Below, piece by piece: positions 30,931 through 40,626 of a stretch of 46,643 bases of DNA (the first letter of the stretch is position 1; every line of letters starts with the position of its first letter). Both the position numbers and the translations under genes were made by a program. Source of the DNA: Dehalococcoidia bacterium (GTDB lineage Bacteria > Chloroflexota > Dehalococcoidia > UBA2979); NCBI GenBank assembly GCA_009379925.1, contig WHSU01000024.1, forward strand, positions 1 through 46,643, in the 5' to 3' direction. The notes beneath the pieces are model-generated. The model was given only the letters and a program-made list of their open reading frames with translations. It was not told the origin of the DNA and did not search any database.

Positions 30931-32769
30931 ATGCCCGCGGTTACACACACCTCGACCGCTCCGCGCCTGCTGGGCGTGTTCACCCAACGGCCGGACATCG
31001 CGCGCCGGCTCGAAGAGCAACTGCGACCGGGGCGGGATCAGGCAGCGGGAGAGACGTGGCTCTCCGCCGAATCGCCGGCGGGCTTCGTCATGGTGTCCGC
31101 GAGAGGCACCTCCCGCGTCCCCGCCACCTCCGCGCGCAGTGCCGACGGTAGCTTCGCCGTCGTCGATGGCGAGTTCTACTGGGACGAGCCGGTCCAGAAC
31201 GACACGGAGGCGGTGCTGGAGCGGTACGAGTGTGGCGGAATCGGGGCGCTGAACACGCTCAGCGGCCTCGCCACATTGACCCTGTGGGACGCACGGCGGC
31301 AGCGCCTGCTCCTCATGCGGGACCCGGACGGCATGGCCCCCTGCTTCTACGCGCAGCGGGACGGCGCGCTGTACTGGTCGAGCGACCTCCAGACGCTCTT
31401 GCCGTACGGGACCGACCGGACCGTCGACCTCGATGCGCTGGAGTTGCTCCTTGCCTCTGGCTTCATCGCTTCGCCCCGCACGCTCGTCTCCGGGATCCGA
31501 CGACTCGCCGCCGGTGAGGTGATGCTGGTGGAAGACCCGGCCACACCGCGGCAGGTGCGCGGCCTGCGCTACTCCGGACAGCCCAAGCAGCGAGTGTCGA
31601 AGGAGGACCGCGCCACCGAGTTCGGCGCGCGGCTGGAGTCTTCGATCCGCCGTCGCTACGACGGCCGCTCCGCAGCCGTGTTGCTCTCCGGCGGAGTCGA
31701 TTCCACGTTGCTGCTCGGCCTGCTCTCGCGCGGCCTGGGCGTATGCGTGCCGGCCTACACCTTCCGCTACGAAGACTACGAGGGGTGGAAGAACGAAGGC
31801 CCGGAGGCAAAGCGGGCGGCGGACCACTTCGGGGTGCCGCACTTCGAGGTAAGCGTCGGCCCGCGGGACGTGGCCGAGCGGTTGCCCTCGATGGTCGAGC
31901 AGTACGGCGAACCGTTCACGTTCGGCGTGCACAGCTTCAAGCTGGAGCCTCTGGCGCAGGCCGGCATCGAGGTCGTCTTCTCCGGCCAGGGCTCCGGCTG
32001 GTACGAGTTTCGCCGGGACGCCCTGGCGATGCAGTACGCCCGTTTGCCGTCCCCGGCGCGCCGTCTCCTCCGGATGGCGCCGGGATTGCTCCGGCGTCCG
32101 CTGCCGGACCTCGCGACGCGCCTCGGGCGCGTCGTGCGCGAGCGGACCCTCGAAGAGCGCGCCTACCCCGAGATGATCGCGTCACCCGAGGTGCGCGCTG
32201 CGCTGGTCAGTGCGCGGGGCGCGGCCGGACGGCGGCGCAACGCGCTCGAGTTGCACGGCCGGTCCCTGGCCGAGTACCGGGGCGAGTCGATGCGCGACCA
32301 GATCCTGCTGGCGCATCAGCAGCTGCACTCCGTCGACCACAGCATGTTCTGGAACTACCGCTGGTCGCGTGCGCATGACATGACCATGCGGGCGCCGTAT
32401 CGCGACCGCGACTTGATGGACTTCGTGTTTCACCTGCACCGCCCAGAGCCCGGGAAACGGCATCAGCGACGCTTTGCGGAGACGCTCATGCCTCGCGACC
32501 TGGCGTACGCACCGAAGCTGCACCAGCACGCACCGATCATCGAATGGCTGCGCGACGGGCCGTTGTACGCGTTCGTGCGCGACGAGTTGAGCGAAGCGCG
32601 GCTACTCGAGAGCGGGCTGTTCGAGCCGGCGGTCGTCCACCGGCTGCTGGACGACCATCGAGCCGGGTTCGCGGACCACGCGTGGGCCATCTGGGCCGTG
32701 CTGACGACGGTCATCTGGCAGGAGCGCGTGCTGGGTGCGGCCCGGCCGCGGGAGGCCCTCGCCTACTGA
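30931..32769 (+). CDS. Asparagine-synthetase-like protein without glutaminase Cys
   Basis: The 612-aa protein has an N-terminal Ntn-hydrolase-like domain (residues about 12-200: FAVVDGEFYW, ATLTLWDARRQRLLLMRDPDGMAPCFYA) and a C-terminal ATP-PPase domain with the PP-loop S253-G-G-V-D-S258-T. The usual catalytic Cys2 is missing: the first 20 residues have no Cys. It thus cannot take the amide from glutamine in the standard way and probably uses ammonia or another amine, or adenylates a different carboxylate as beta-lactam synthetase relatives do. Later segments FSGQGSGWYEF and NYRWSRAHDMTMRAPYRDRDL fit the family. GAGGAGC lies 7 nt before the ATG. No lasso-peptide protease (B) gene is nearby. 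Confidence 0.85.
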   Translation: MPAVTHTSTAPRLLGVFTQRPDIARRLEEQLRPGRDQAAGETWLSAESPAGFVMVSARGTSRVPATSARSADGSFAVVDGEFYWDEPVQNDTEAVLERYECGGIGALNTLSGLATLTLWDARRQRLLLMRDPDGMAPCFYAQRDGALYWSSDLQTLLPYGTDRTVDLDALELLLASGFIASPRTLVSGIRRLAAGEVMLVEDPATPRQVRGLRYSGQPKQRVSKEDRATEFGARLESSIRRRYDGRSAAVLLSGGVDSTLLLGLLSRGLGVCVPAYTFRYEDYEGWKNEGPEAKRAADHFGVPHFEVSVGPRDVAERLPSMVEQYGEPFTFGVHSFKLEPLAQAGIEVVFSGQGSGWYEFRRDALAMQYARLPSPARRLLRMAPGLLRRPLPDLATRLGRVVRERTLEERAYPEMIASPEVRAALVSARGAAGRRRNALELHGRSLAEYRGESMRDQILLAHQQLHSVDHSMFWNYRWSRAHDMTMRAPYRDRDLMDFVFHLHRPEPGKRHQRRFAETLMPRDLAYAPKLHQHAPIIEWLRDGPLYAFVRDELSEARLLESGLFEPAVVHRLLDDHRAGFADHAWAIWAVLTTVIWQERVLGAARPREALAY

Positions 32770-32853
32770 GCAGCGTGCCCCCGATGGTACGGTGAGGTGA
32801 GGACGGCGGGACCCACTGTCGCCCCCGCCGGCCGGACAATCGAGGGCAATGCG

Positions 32854-34944
<2,091 letters not shown>

Positions 34945-34989
34945 CACTCTCGCTCGCCACGGTATCGAGGCCCGGAGATCGACCCGACC

Positions 34990-36222
34990 ATCGCCGGGCC
35001 CGCGCCCGCTCGCCGACCCTGGTCCGCCTTTGAGTACCGGGACTACCGGCTGCTGTGGCTTGCCGGGCTCGCAGCCTACCTCACCATCCAGTTGCGGCTG
35101 CTGGTCACCGGCGTGTGGCTGTACGAGGAGACTGGCTCCGCCGTGCAGCTGGGGCTGCTCGGCGGTGTGCAACTCGTCGTCCAGCTGCCCGCGCTGCTCT
35201 ACGGCGGGACGCTCGCCGATGACGTGGACCGCAAGCGGCTGATGGCCTCCACCGAGGCTGTGGGCCTCGTCCTGATCGCCGGGCTGGCCGTGCTGGCGGT
35301 CGGCGACTCGCTGCGCCCGTGGCACATTTATGTCGCCACAGCCATCACCAGCGTCTCCTCCGTGCTCGGCGGACCGGCGCGCAACGCGCTCATCTCGAAG
35401 GTGGTGCCGCGCTCGCACCTGATGCACGCCGTCACCACGAACAACGTCACGCAGCAGGTGGCGGCCATCGGGGCGCCGCTGCTGTTCGCGGGCGTCGCGG
35501 AGTGGGTGAGCCTGACGGCCGCGTTCGTGGTGACCGCCATCGTCTCGGTGCCCGGCGTGTTGCTGCCCCTGCGCATCCGCGCCGACACGCGGCCGGACGG
35601 CGGCCGCACGGGCGGGAACGTGCTGCGCAACATCTGGGACGGCGTCCGCTACGTCCGCACGCACCCGATCCTGCCCGGCATCTACCTGCTCGACTTCGGT
35701 GTCACCATCGTTTCGTTCTACCGCCAGATCCTTCCGGTGCTCGCGGACCAGCTCTTCCGAGGTGGGGCGGGCGCCGTGGGCATTCTGACCGCCGCCAACT
35801 CGATGGGCGCGGTGGGTGGCAGCTTCCTTGTGCTGTTCCTCGTGAACTACCCGAAGAAGGGCATGCTGGTCATCTACGCGACGCTGATCTACGCGGTCCT
35901 GCTCTTCGGCTTCGGGCTGAGCACCTCCCTGTGGCTGGGCGCCGTCTTCATCGCGGGCCTCGGCGCGATGGACGCGGTCACGGTCACGGTGCGGCATGCC
36001 GTGGTCCAACTCACGACGCCGGATGGCATGCTCGGCCGCGCGCTGAGTGTGCAGTCCACGGCGGCCACCACGGCGAACAACATCGGGACGCTGGAGGTCG
36101 GCATCCTCTCCGCCGCCGTCGGCGCATCGGCAACGATGGTGCTGGGGGGTGGCGCCTCGGTGCTGATCACGCTCCTCGTATGGTGGGCCGTCCGAGGGAT
36201 CCGCGACTACCGCTTCCCCTAG
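34990..36222 (+). CDS. MFS transporter, EntS-type, with unclear start codon
   Basis: The protein is a 12-helix major facilitator of the EntS/MFS_3 exporter type: FEYRDYRLLWLAGL at the N-terminus, GLADDVDRKRLM between helices 2 and 3, RNALISKVVPRSHLMHA in the loop, and an RALSVQSTAATT segment late. Conserved sequence begins at least at 35029, but no ATG, GTG or TTG lies in frame between the upstream stop (34942-34944) and TTG 35092, which would delete half of helix 1. I provisionally use ATC at 34990, with GGAG 12 nt upstream. A mutated start, sequence error, or stop readthrough from the same-phase DUF255 gene are the alternatives. Substrate unknown. Confidence 0.75.
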   Translation: MAGPAPARRPWSAFEYRDYRLLWLAGLAAYLTIQLRLLVTGVWLYEETGSAVQLGLLGGVQLVVQLPALLYGGTLADDVDRKRLMASTEAVGLVLIAGLAVLAVGDSLRPWHIYVATAITSVSSVLGGPARNALISKVVPRSHLMHAVTTNNVTQQVAAIGAPLLFAGVAEWVSLTAAFVVTAIVSVPGVLLPLRIRADTRPDGGRTGGNVLRNIWDGVRYVRTHPILPGIYLLDFGVTIVSFYRQILPVLADQLFRGGAGAVGILTAANSMGAVGGSFLVLFLVNYPKKGMLVIYATLIYAVLLFGFGLSTSLWLGAVFIAGLGAMDAVTVTVRHAVVQLTTPDGMLGRALSVQSTAATTANNIGTLEVGILSAAVGASATMVLGGGASVLITLLVWWAVRGIRDYRFP

Positions 36223-36250
36223 GGTCCTTCGTAAAGGGCGCCTACACGGC

Positions 36251-36279
36251 TTGTGGGGATCCCGGCCTGCTGATACAAC
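36251..36279 (+). promoter_or_regulatory. Promoter candidate upstream of the phosphodiesterase gene
   Basis: TTGTGG at 36251-36256, a 17-bp spacer, and TACAAC at 36274-36279 with a TG one base before it (extended -10). The start codon is at 36342. Confidence 0.45.
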
Positions 36280-36341
36280 GACCGTGCTATTTCAGGGGGA
36301 GGTCGACGGGACCGGCACACCGTCTGGGAAGCGAGCGCCCG

Positions 36342-37565
36342 ATGGACGACGTTCAGCGCCTGCTGACGGCGTTCGAGGACGACGGGCTCGTCCGGCCATC
36401 GTTCGCCGAGCCGCATTTCATGGACCTGGTCCACGCCGTGGGCGCCCTCACCCGGGTGCCGGACGCGCGCGTAGAGGGCCACGCAGCGACCGTCGCGCAC
36501 GAGGTCGGCGAAACCGAGCACCTGGTAGTGGTGCTCGCGGACGGCCTCGGGTTGCACTTCGTGGAGGAGTTGCCGCCGGACGCCTGGTTGCGCCGTCACC
36601 TGGCGATGCCCCTGCAGGCGGCGTTCCCGCCGACCACCGCGGTGGCCATCACCAGTCTGGCCACCGGGACCTGGGTCACCGAGCATGCGGCGCCTGGCTG
36701 GTGGACCTACCTGCCGGCACTCGGTGAGGCGAGTGTCATCCTCCCCTTCCAGCGGCTCAAGGACGAGTCGCCGCTGGAGGCGCTGGGCTTCGACCCGGCG
36801 GAGGCGCTTCCACCCCTGCCGATCATGCCCCGCATGGCATACGACGCCGCGTCGGTGCTCCCGGCAGCAATCGCAGAGTCCACATACTCACGCTGGATGA
36901 GCGGCGCGGGGGCGCGCCTCCCGTACGCCACAGCCGAGCAGGCGCTCGACCGCATCGTGGAGCGTATCCAGGACGCGCCCGGGCCGACCTACACCTACTG
37001 GTACACCTCGCGCGTCGACCGGCTCGCGCACGACCTCGGCACCTGCGACGCGCGGGTACACCGCGCCGTCGAGGAACTCGATGGGTTGCTGGACCAGCTT
37101 CAGACGCGCCTCGCCCCACTCGGCGGGCGCCCGCGCATCGTCGTCACGGCGGACCACGGCCACCGCGAGGTGCCCGCGGACGGGCGGGTGCTGCTGCAGG
37201 CGGACGACCCGATCCTCGGTTACCTGCGCTGTCACCCGACCGGCGACGTGCGCGTGCTCTACTTTCACCTGCGCCCGGATGCCGGGCGCGCCGACCACGC
37301 GGCCTTCCGCGATGCCTTCCGTGAGCGCTTCGGCGAGGGTTTCGTGCTCCTGTCGACCGACGAGGTGCAGCGGCTTCGCCTGATGGGGCCCGACACCTTC
37401 TCCGCCGAGACGCGCCGCCGCCTGGGCGACTACACGGCGATCTCGCTCGGCGCCGAGGTGATGCGGTACGCCGCCGCGCCGGGCCTGGACCGCTTCATGC
37501 GCCAGCGTTCACAGCACTCGGGCCTCTCGGAGGCGGAGATGCGCGTGCCGCTCGTCGTCGGGTGA
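36342..37565 (+). CDS. Alkaline-phosphatase-superfamily phosphodiesterase/nucleotide pyrophosphatase
   Basis: The 407-aa protein has the metal-site and nucleophile order of the nucleotide pyrophosphatase/phosphodiesterase branch: VVVLADGLGLHF with metal ligand D67, PPTTAVAITSLATG with the nucleophile Thr (T98 or T99), TYWYTSRVDRLAHDLG with a metal-binding Asp/His, and VTADHGHREVP near residue 265. Substrates range over phosphodiesters, pyrophosphates and sulfates. No signal peptide is visible, so it is likely cytoplasmic. The ATG at 36342 is preceded by GGGAAGCG; upstream in-phase sequence from 35319 is shadow of the MFS gene. A candidate promoter at 36251 supports independent transcription. 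Confidence 0.88.
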   Translation: MDDVQRLLTAFEDDGLVRPSFAEPHFMDLVHAVGALTRVPDARVEGHAATVAHEVGETEHLVVVLADGLGLHFVEELPPDAWLRRHLAMPLQAAFPPTTAVAITSLATGTWVTEHAAPGWWTYLPALGEASVILPFQRLKDESPLEALGFDPAEALPPLPIMPRMAYDAASVLPAAIAESTYSRWMSGAGARLPYATAEQALDRIVERIQDAPGPTYTYWYTSRVDRLAHDLGTCDARVHRAVEELDGLLDQLQTRLAPLGGRPRIVVTADHGHREVPADGRVLLQADDPILGYLRCHPTGDVRVLYFHLRPDAGRADHAAFRDAFRERFGEGFVLLSTDEVQRLRLMGPDTFSAETRRRLGDYTAISLGAEVMRYAAAPGLDRFMRQRSQHSGLSEAEMRVPLVVG

Positions 37566-37682
37566 TCGTGGCGGGCCGCTTGACGGGCCCAGGCGAAAGC
37601 GCATAGACCCGCGTCAGACCCACCCCGCTTTGGCAGACATCGGACCACGCGCCCGCGCATCGTGACATCGAGTGGAGTAGCC

Positions 37683-38615
37683 ATGACCTACCAGGACATC
37701 CTGTACGAGACCGACGAGCGCCTCGCGTTCGTCACGTTGAACCGTCCGGAGAAGCTGAACGCCCTCTCGAACAACCTCCGCGGCGAGGTCATCGACGCGA
37801 TGAAGACGGCCGAGGCGGACCCGGACATCGGCGTGATCGTGCTGCGGGCGAACGGCCGGGCCTTCAGCGCCGGGTACGACCTGACGCCTGCGCGCGCGGC
37901 CGGCGGGGACAGCCCGTACGTCAACCGGCACTCGCTGCTGCCGGACACGAACACGACGCACCCCGGCCAGCAGCAGTGGTCGCGGCACGTGGTCATGAAC
38001 AACTGGGCGATCTGGGAACTCGCGAAGCCCGTGGTCGCGCAGGTGCAGGGCTACTGCCTAGCGGGCGGCACCGAGCTGGCCACGATCTGCGACTTCCGCA
38101 TCGTCGCGGAGGACGCCCAGATCGGGTACCCGCCCGTCCGCGCCATGACGACGATGGACATGATGTGGGCGCCGTGGCATCTCCCGATGGCGAAGGCGCG
38201 CGAGTTTGCCTACGTCGGCGACTCGGTCTCCGGCAAGGACATGGAGCGCCTCGGCTGGGCCAACTACGCCGTCCCGGGCGACCGGCTCGGGGAGTTCGTC
38301 GAGCAGTTTGCGCGCCGCATGGCGCACGTCGACAACGACATGCTGATGTACTCGAAGCGCGCCGTGAACCGGCAGTACGAGGTGATGGGCATCCGCACCG
38401 GCCTCTGGTCCGGCACCGAGATCCAGGCGCTGAGCGCTTACCGCCCGGCCGCCGGCGAGTGGGGGCGGCACGTGCGCGAGGAGGGGCTGAAGGCCGCCCT
38501 CGAGTGGCGCGACGGCCCGTTCCGCGACTTCCGGGGCGCGTACGACAGCGCGCCAAAGGAGCGCGCGGTCGCGGGCACCGAGGGCGAGGCGAAGGCGGAC
38601 GGGAGCGCCTACTAG
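37683..38615 (+). CDS. Enoyl-CoA hydratase/isomerase family protein
   Basis: The 310-aa crotonase-fold protein has the two oxyanion-hole segments GRAFSAGYDL and YCLAGGTELA, then DFRIVAEDAQIGYPPVRAM where catalytic Glu or Asp lie in hydratases. The Gly and Asp pattern fits hydratase or isomerase, and a C-terminal extension after residue 260 (RDGPFRDFRGAYDS) is longer than in minimal family members. It should act on an acyl-CoA from fatty or aromatic acid degradation. ATG 37683 is preceded by GTGGAG; the in-frame ATG 37662 lacks a site. The GNAT frame follows 1 bp after its stop, suggesting co-transcription. Confidence 0.92.
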   Translation: MTYQDILYETDERLAFVTLNRPEKLNALSNNLRGEVIDAMKTAEADPDIGVIVLRANGRAFSAGYDLTPARAAGGDSPYVNRHSLLPDTNTTHPGQQQWSRHVVMNNWAIWELAKPVVAQVQGYCLAGGTELATICDFRIVAEDAQIGYPPVRAMTTMDMMWAPWHLPMAKAREFAYVGDSVSGKDMERLGWANYAVPGDRLGEFVEQFARRMAHVDNDMLMYSKRAVNRQYEVMGIRTGLWSGTEIQALSAYRPAAGEWGRHVREEGLKAALEWRDGPFRDFRGAYDSAPKERAVAGTEGEAKADGSAY

Positions 38616-38616
38616 C

Positions 38617-39098
38617 GTGCCCCCTGAGGCCCTCGACGCGTCGCTGCACATCGAGGGCCCAAGCCTCGGGCGTCCCGCCGAATGCATGCCGGTGCTGCGC
38701 GCGCTACCGCAGTGGTTCGGCATCGAGAGCGCCAACGAGGCGTACGCGGCGGACATCGAGGAACTGCCCACGTTCGTGGCGCGGCTGGGCGAAGACGTCG
38801 TCGGCTTCGTCAGCGTGAAGCAGCACTTCCCGGTTGCGGCGGAGCTGCATGTGCTCGGCGTGCGCCCCGAGCACCACCGGCACGGGATTGGGCGCCACAT
38901 GCTCGAGCGCGTGGAGGCGTGGCTGCGCGAGCAGCGTGTGGAGTACGTACAGGTGAAGACGCGCGGCCCCTCTCAGCCCGACGAGGGTACGAACGCACGC
39001 GCGCCTTCTACCTGACTCTCGGCTACCAGCCGCTCGAGGAGATCCTGACACTCTGGGACGAGTCGAACCCGGCGCTGCTCATGGTCAAGCGGCTGTAG
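38617..39098 (+). pseudogene. GNAT-family N-acetyltransferase with a single-base frameshift
   Basis: The N-terminal part (38617 onward, GTG start, 1 bp after the previous stop) reads a GNAT domain up to residue 123: AYAADIEELPTFVARLGEDV, then LHVLGVRPEHHRHGIGRHML with the acetyl-CoA P-loop pattern. After PSQPDEGG at about 38986-38988 the frame is lost; the expected continuation YERTRAFYLTLGYQPLEE...LLMVKRL lies one phase off and ends at 39098. Inserting one base near 38987 restores a full-length 160-aa protein. Without it the product stops at 39015 with a non-homologous tail that lacks the final strand. It is either a pseudogene, a sequence error or a programmed -1 shift. Confidence 0.8.
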
Positions 39099-39125
39099 CG
39101 CTCGATTGACGCGTGGGGGAATGAG

Positions 39126-39155
39126 AACGGGCCCCGCTTCCGCGGGGCCCCGTTT
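39126..39155 (+). terminator. Hairpin terminator after the enoyl-CoA hydratase/GNAT transcript
   Basis: GGGCCCCGC at 39129-39137 pairs perfectly with GCGGGGCCC at 39142-39150 across a TTCC loop, extended by AAC/GTT with one bulge, followed by TTT at 39153-39155. Confidence 0.8.
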
Positions 39156-39317
39156 CGATGCGAGTCCGGGAACGGATTCACACCAGGCTAGTCACCTCAT
39201 AGATATTAGCGCCACGGGCCGCGGAGTTGACCAGCGGGCTCGCGTCACCGCTCCTGAGCATTCTGGAGCGATCGGGCGAAAGCTCGCCATAGGAAGAGCC
39301 ACGTGCGGATCAGCGAC

Positions 39318-39343
39318 GAGGGGCGGCCTCTCGGCCGCCCCTC
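39318..39343 (-). terminator. Hairpin terminator after glnII
   Basis: GAGGGGCGGCC at 39318-39328 pairs with GGCCGCCCCTC at 39333-39343 over a TCTC loop: a perfect 11-bp stem, 25 bp after the glnII stop in its direction. No U tract follows. Confidence 0.7.
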
Positions 39344-39368
39344 GGTGTGACTTCGGTCCCAGCCGTAC

Positions 39369-40412
39369 CTACGAGGCGGGCACCGCCTGCGCGGCGGCCG
39401 GGGCGGCCGACTGCGCGAGAGCGCCGCAGCACGTCTCCACGATCAGCCGCGTCACGGTGTACGGGTCCATGTTCGCGTTCGGGCGCCGGTCCTCGATGTA
39501 GCCCTTCTGGTCGCGGGCGACCTGCCAGGGGATGCGCACCGAAGCGCCACGGTCCGACACGCCATACGAGAACTGCGACCAGTGCGCGGTCTCGTGCTGG
39601 CCGGTCAGGCGGCGGTCGATGCCGTCGCCGTACTGGTGGATGTGCAGCTCGTGGGCCGCCCCCAGCGCCTCGGCGGCCTGCACGCACGGCTCGTAGGACT
39701 CGCGCATGGCGCGCGTCGAGAAGTTCGTGTGTGCGCCGGCGCCGTTCCAGTCGCCCTTCACGGGCTTCGGGTCCAGGGTCGCGCTCACGTCCCAGTCCTC
39801 GGCCAGGCGGTAGAGGAGCCAGCGCGCGATCCAGATCTCGTCGGCGACCTGCGGCGGGGGGACCGGGCCGATCTGGAACTCCCACTGGCCGGGCATCACC
39901 TCGGCGTTGGTGCCGGAGATGGCCAGGCCGGCCTCGATGCAGGCGTCCGAATGCGCCTCCACGATCTCACGGCCAAAGATCTCGTCCGACCCGACGCCGC
40001 AGTAGTAGCCACCCTGCGGGGCGGGGAAGCCGTTGTCCGGCCAGCCCAGGGGCTTCGTACCGTCGAAGAACGTGTATTCCTGCTCGATGCCGAAGATCGC
40101 CTCCTGGTCGGCGTACTTCTCGGCCGCCGCGACGCAGGCCGCCCGCGTGTTGGAGGCGTGCGGCGTCATGTCGGGCAGCAGCACCTCGCAGAGCACGAGC
40201 TTGTTGTCGCCACCGCGGATCGGGTCCGGACAGACGTAGACCGGGCTCAGCACACAGTCCGAGTTGCTACCCGGCGCCTGGTTCGTGCTCGACCCGTCGA
40301 AGCCCCAGACCGGCGGCTCTTCGCCGTTCGGGATGACCTTGGTCTTCGAACGCAGCTTGTTCGTCGGCTCCGTACCGTCGATCCAGATGTACTCGGCCTT
40401 GTACGGACTCAT
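39369..40412 (-). CDS. glnII: Glutamine synthetase, type II (GSII)
   Basis: The 347-aa enzyme is the short GSII form: KAEYIWIDGTE at the N-terminus, GFDGSSTNQAPG, FGIEQEYTFFDG with the two metal-binding Glu, GQWEFQIGP, GAGAHTNFST and DRRPNANMDPY. It condenses glutamate and ammonia with ATP in the cytoplasm. GSII has a decamer of two pentamers and no adenylylation loop, so control would be transcriptional. The ATG at 40412 fits the family start and has GGAAGG 6 nt upstream; the longer frame to 40514 would read through the leader hairpins. Upstream are GlnR-like boxes, a -10-like TATCGT and two hairpins. GSII in bacteria is patchy, consistent with transfer. Confidence 0.93.
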   Translation of the reverse strand: MSPYKAEYIWIDGTEPTNKLRSKTKVIPNGEEPPVWGFDGSSTNQAPGSNSDCVLSPVYVCPDPIRGGDNKLVLCEVLLPDMTPHASNTRAACVAAAEKYADQEAIFGIEQEYTFFDGTKPLGWPDNGFPAPQGGYYCGVGSDEIFGREIVEAHSDACIEAGLAISGTNAEVMPGQWEFQIGPVPPPQVADEIWIARWLLYRLAEDWDVSATLDPKPVKGDWNGAGAHTNFSTRAMRESYEPCVQAAEALGAAHELHIHQYGDGIDRRLTGQHETAHWSQFSYGVSDRGASVRIPWQVARDQKGYIEDRRPNANMDPYTVTRLIVETCCGALAQSAAPAAAQAVPAS

Positions 40413-40440
40413 GGCGACCCTTCCTGACTGCTCGCGGCCT

Positions 40441-40487
40441 CGCTCGCGAAGCGAGCGCCCCGGGCGGCGTCTTTCACGACAGACGCC
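40441..40487 (-). promoter_or_regulatory. Two tandem hairpins in the glnII leader
   Basis: CGCTCGC/GCGAGCG (40441-40447, 40451-40457, GAA loop) and GGCGTCT/AGACGCC (40466-40472, 40481-40487, 8-nt loop) are perfect 7-bp stems between the predicted transcription start and the glnII start codon. They could affect RNA stability or translation. Alternatively they are only GC-rich structure. Confidence 0.4.
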
Positions 40488-40493
40488 ACGATA
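40488..40493 (-). promoter_or_regulatory. -10-like hexamer TATCGT of glnII
   Basis: On the minus strand TATCGT lies just downstream of the phased boxes at 40504-40541, in the position expected for an activator-dependent promoter with no -35. Confidence 0.35.
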
Positions 40494-40503
40494 GGCACAG
40501 GAC

Positions 40504-40541
40504 GTTTCAGGCATATTTCAACGGCGTAACTTCTGTGTTCC
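40504..40541 (-). promoter_or_regulatory. Four 11-bp-phased GlnR-like boxes upstream of glnII
   Basis: Read on the minus strand: GGAAC (40541-40537), GTTAC (40530-40526), GAAAT (40519-40515) and GAAAC (40508-40504), each separated by exactly 6 nt. The consensus of actinobacterial GlnR operators is GTnAC-n6-GAAAC repeated. The match is imperfect (GGAAC, GAAAT) but the spacing is exact and the target is a glutamine synthetase gene. Nitrogen-responsive activation is inferred. Confidence 0.45.
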
Positions 40542-40574
40542 GCCACCGGAACGATGGGCGGCACGCACCTCGGG

Positions 40575-40580
40575 TATGCT
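40575..40580 (+). promoter_or_regulatory. -10-like hexamer TATGCT upstream of the flavin reductase gene
   Basis: In CTCGGGTATGCTCACC, 46 nt before the ATG at 40627. No -35 is visible. Confidence 0.3.
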
Positions 40581-40626
40581 CACCCCATCAGCGCCTCACG
40601 CCACGAAACCACGAGGGGGACCCACT

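Larger units (their letters stand above)
39099..39368. other. 270-bp non-coding region between the GNAT and glnII genes
   Basis: It contains the two terminators (39126-39155, 39318-39343) and, between them, two small hairpins: GCTCC/GGAGC around 39250-39270 and CGGGC-GAAA-GCTCG just after, a GNRA-type tetraloop. No gene-like coding frame was seen. The middle could be a small structured RNA, but nothing matches a known class by eye. Confidence 0.4.

Noticed and set aside
30591..32769. Lasso peptide biosynthetic cluster (small peptide plus asparagine-synthetase-like enzyme)
   Set aside because: No RiPP recognition element or transglutaminase-like protease gene is nearby, and the small product lacks a lasso core pattern.
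35319..36341. Plus-strand frame continuous with the phosphodiesterase gene, giving a 748-aa fusion
   Set aside because: The extension is a His/Arg-rich out-of-frame shadow of the MFS gene; ATG 36342 starts the recognisable domain.
39165..39195. Minus-strand GGTGTGAATCC resembling the T-arm end of a tRNA
   Set aside because: No matching acceptor stem or anticodon arm, and the T-loop lacks TTC.
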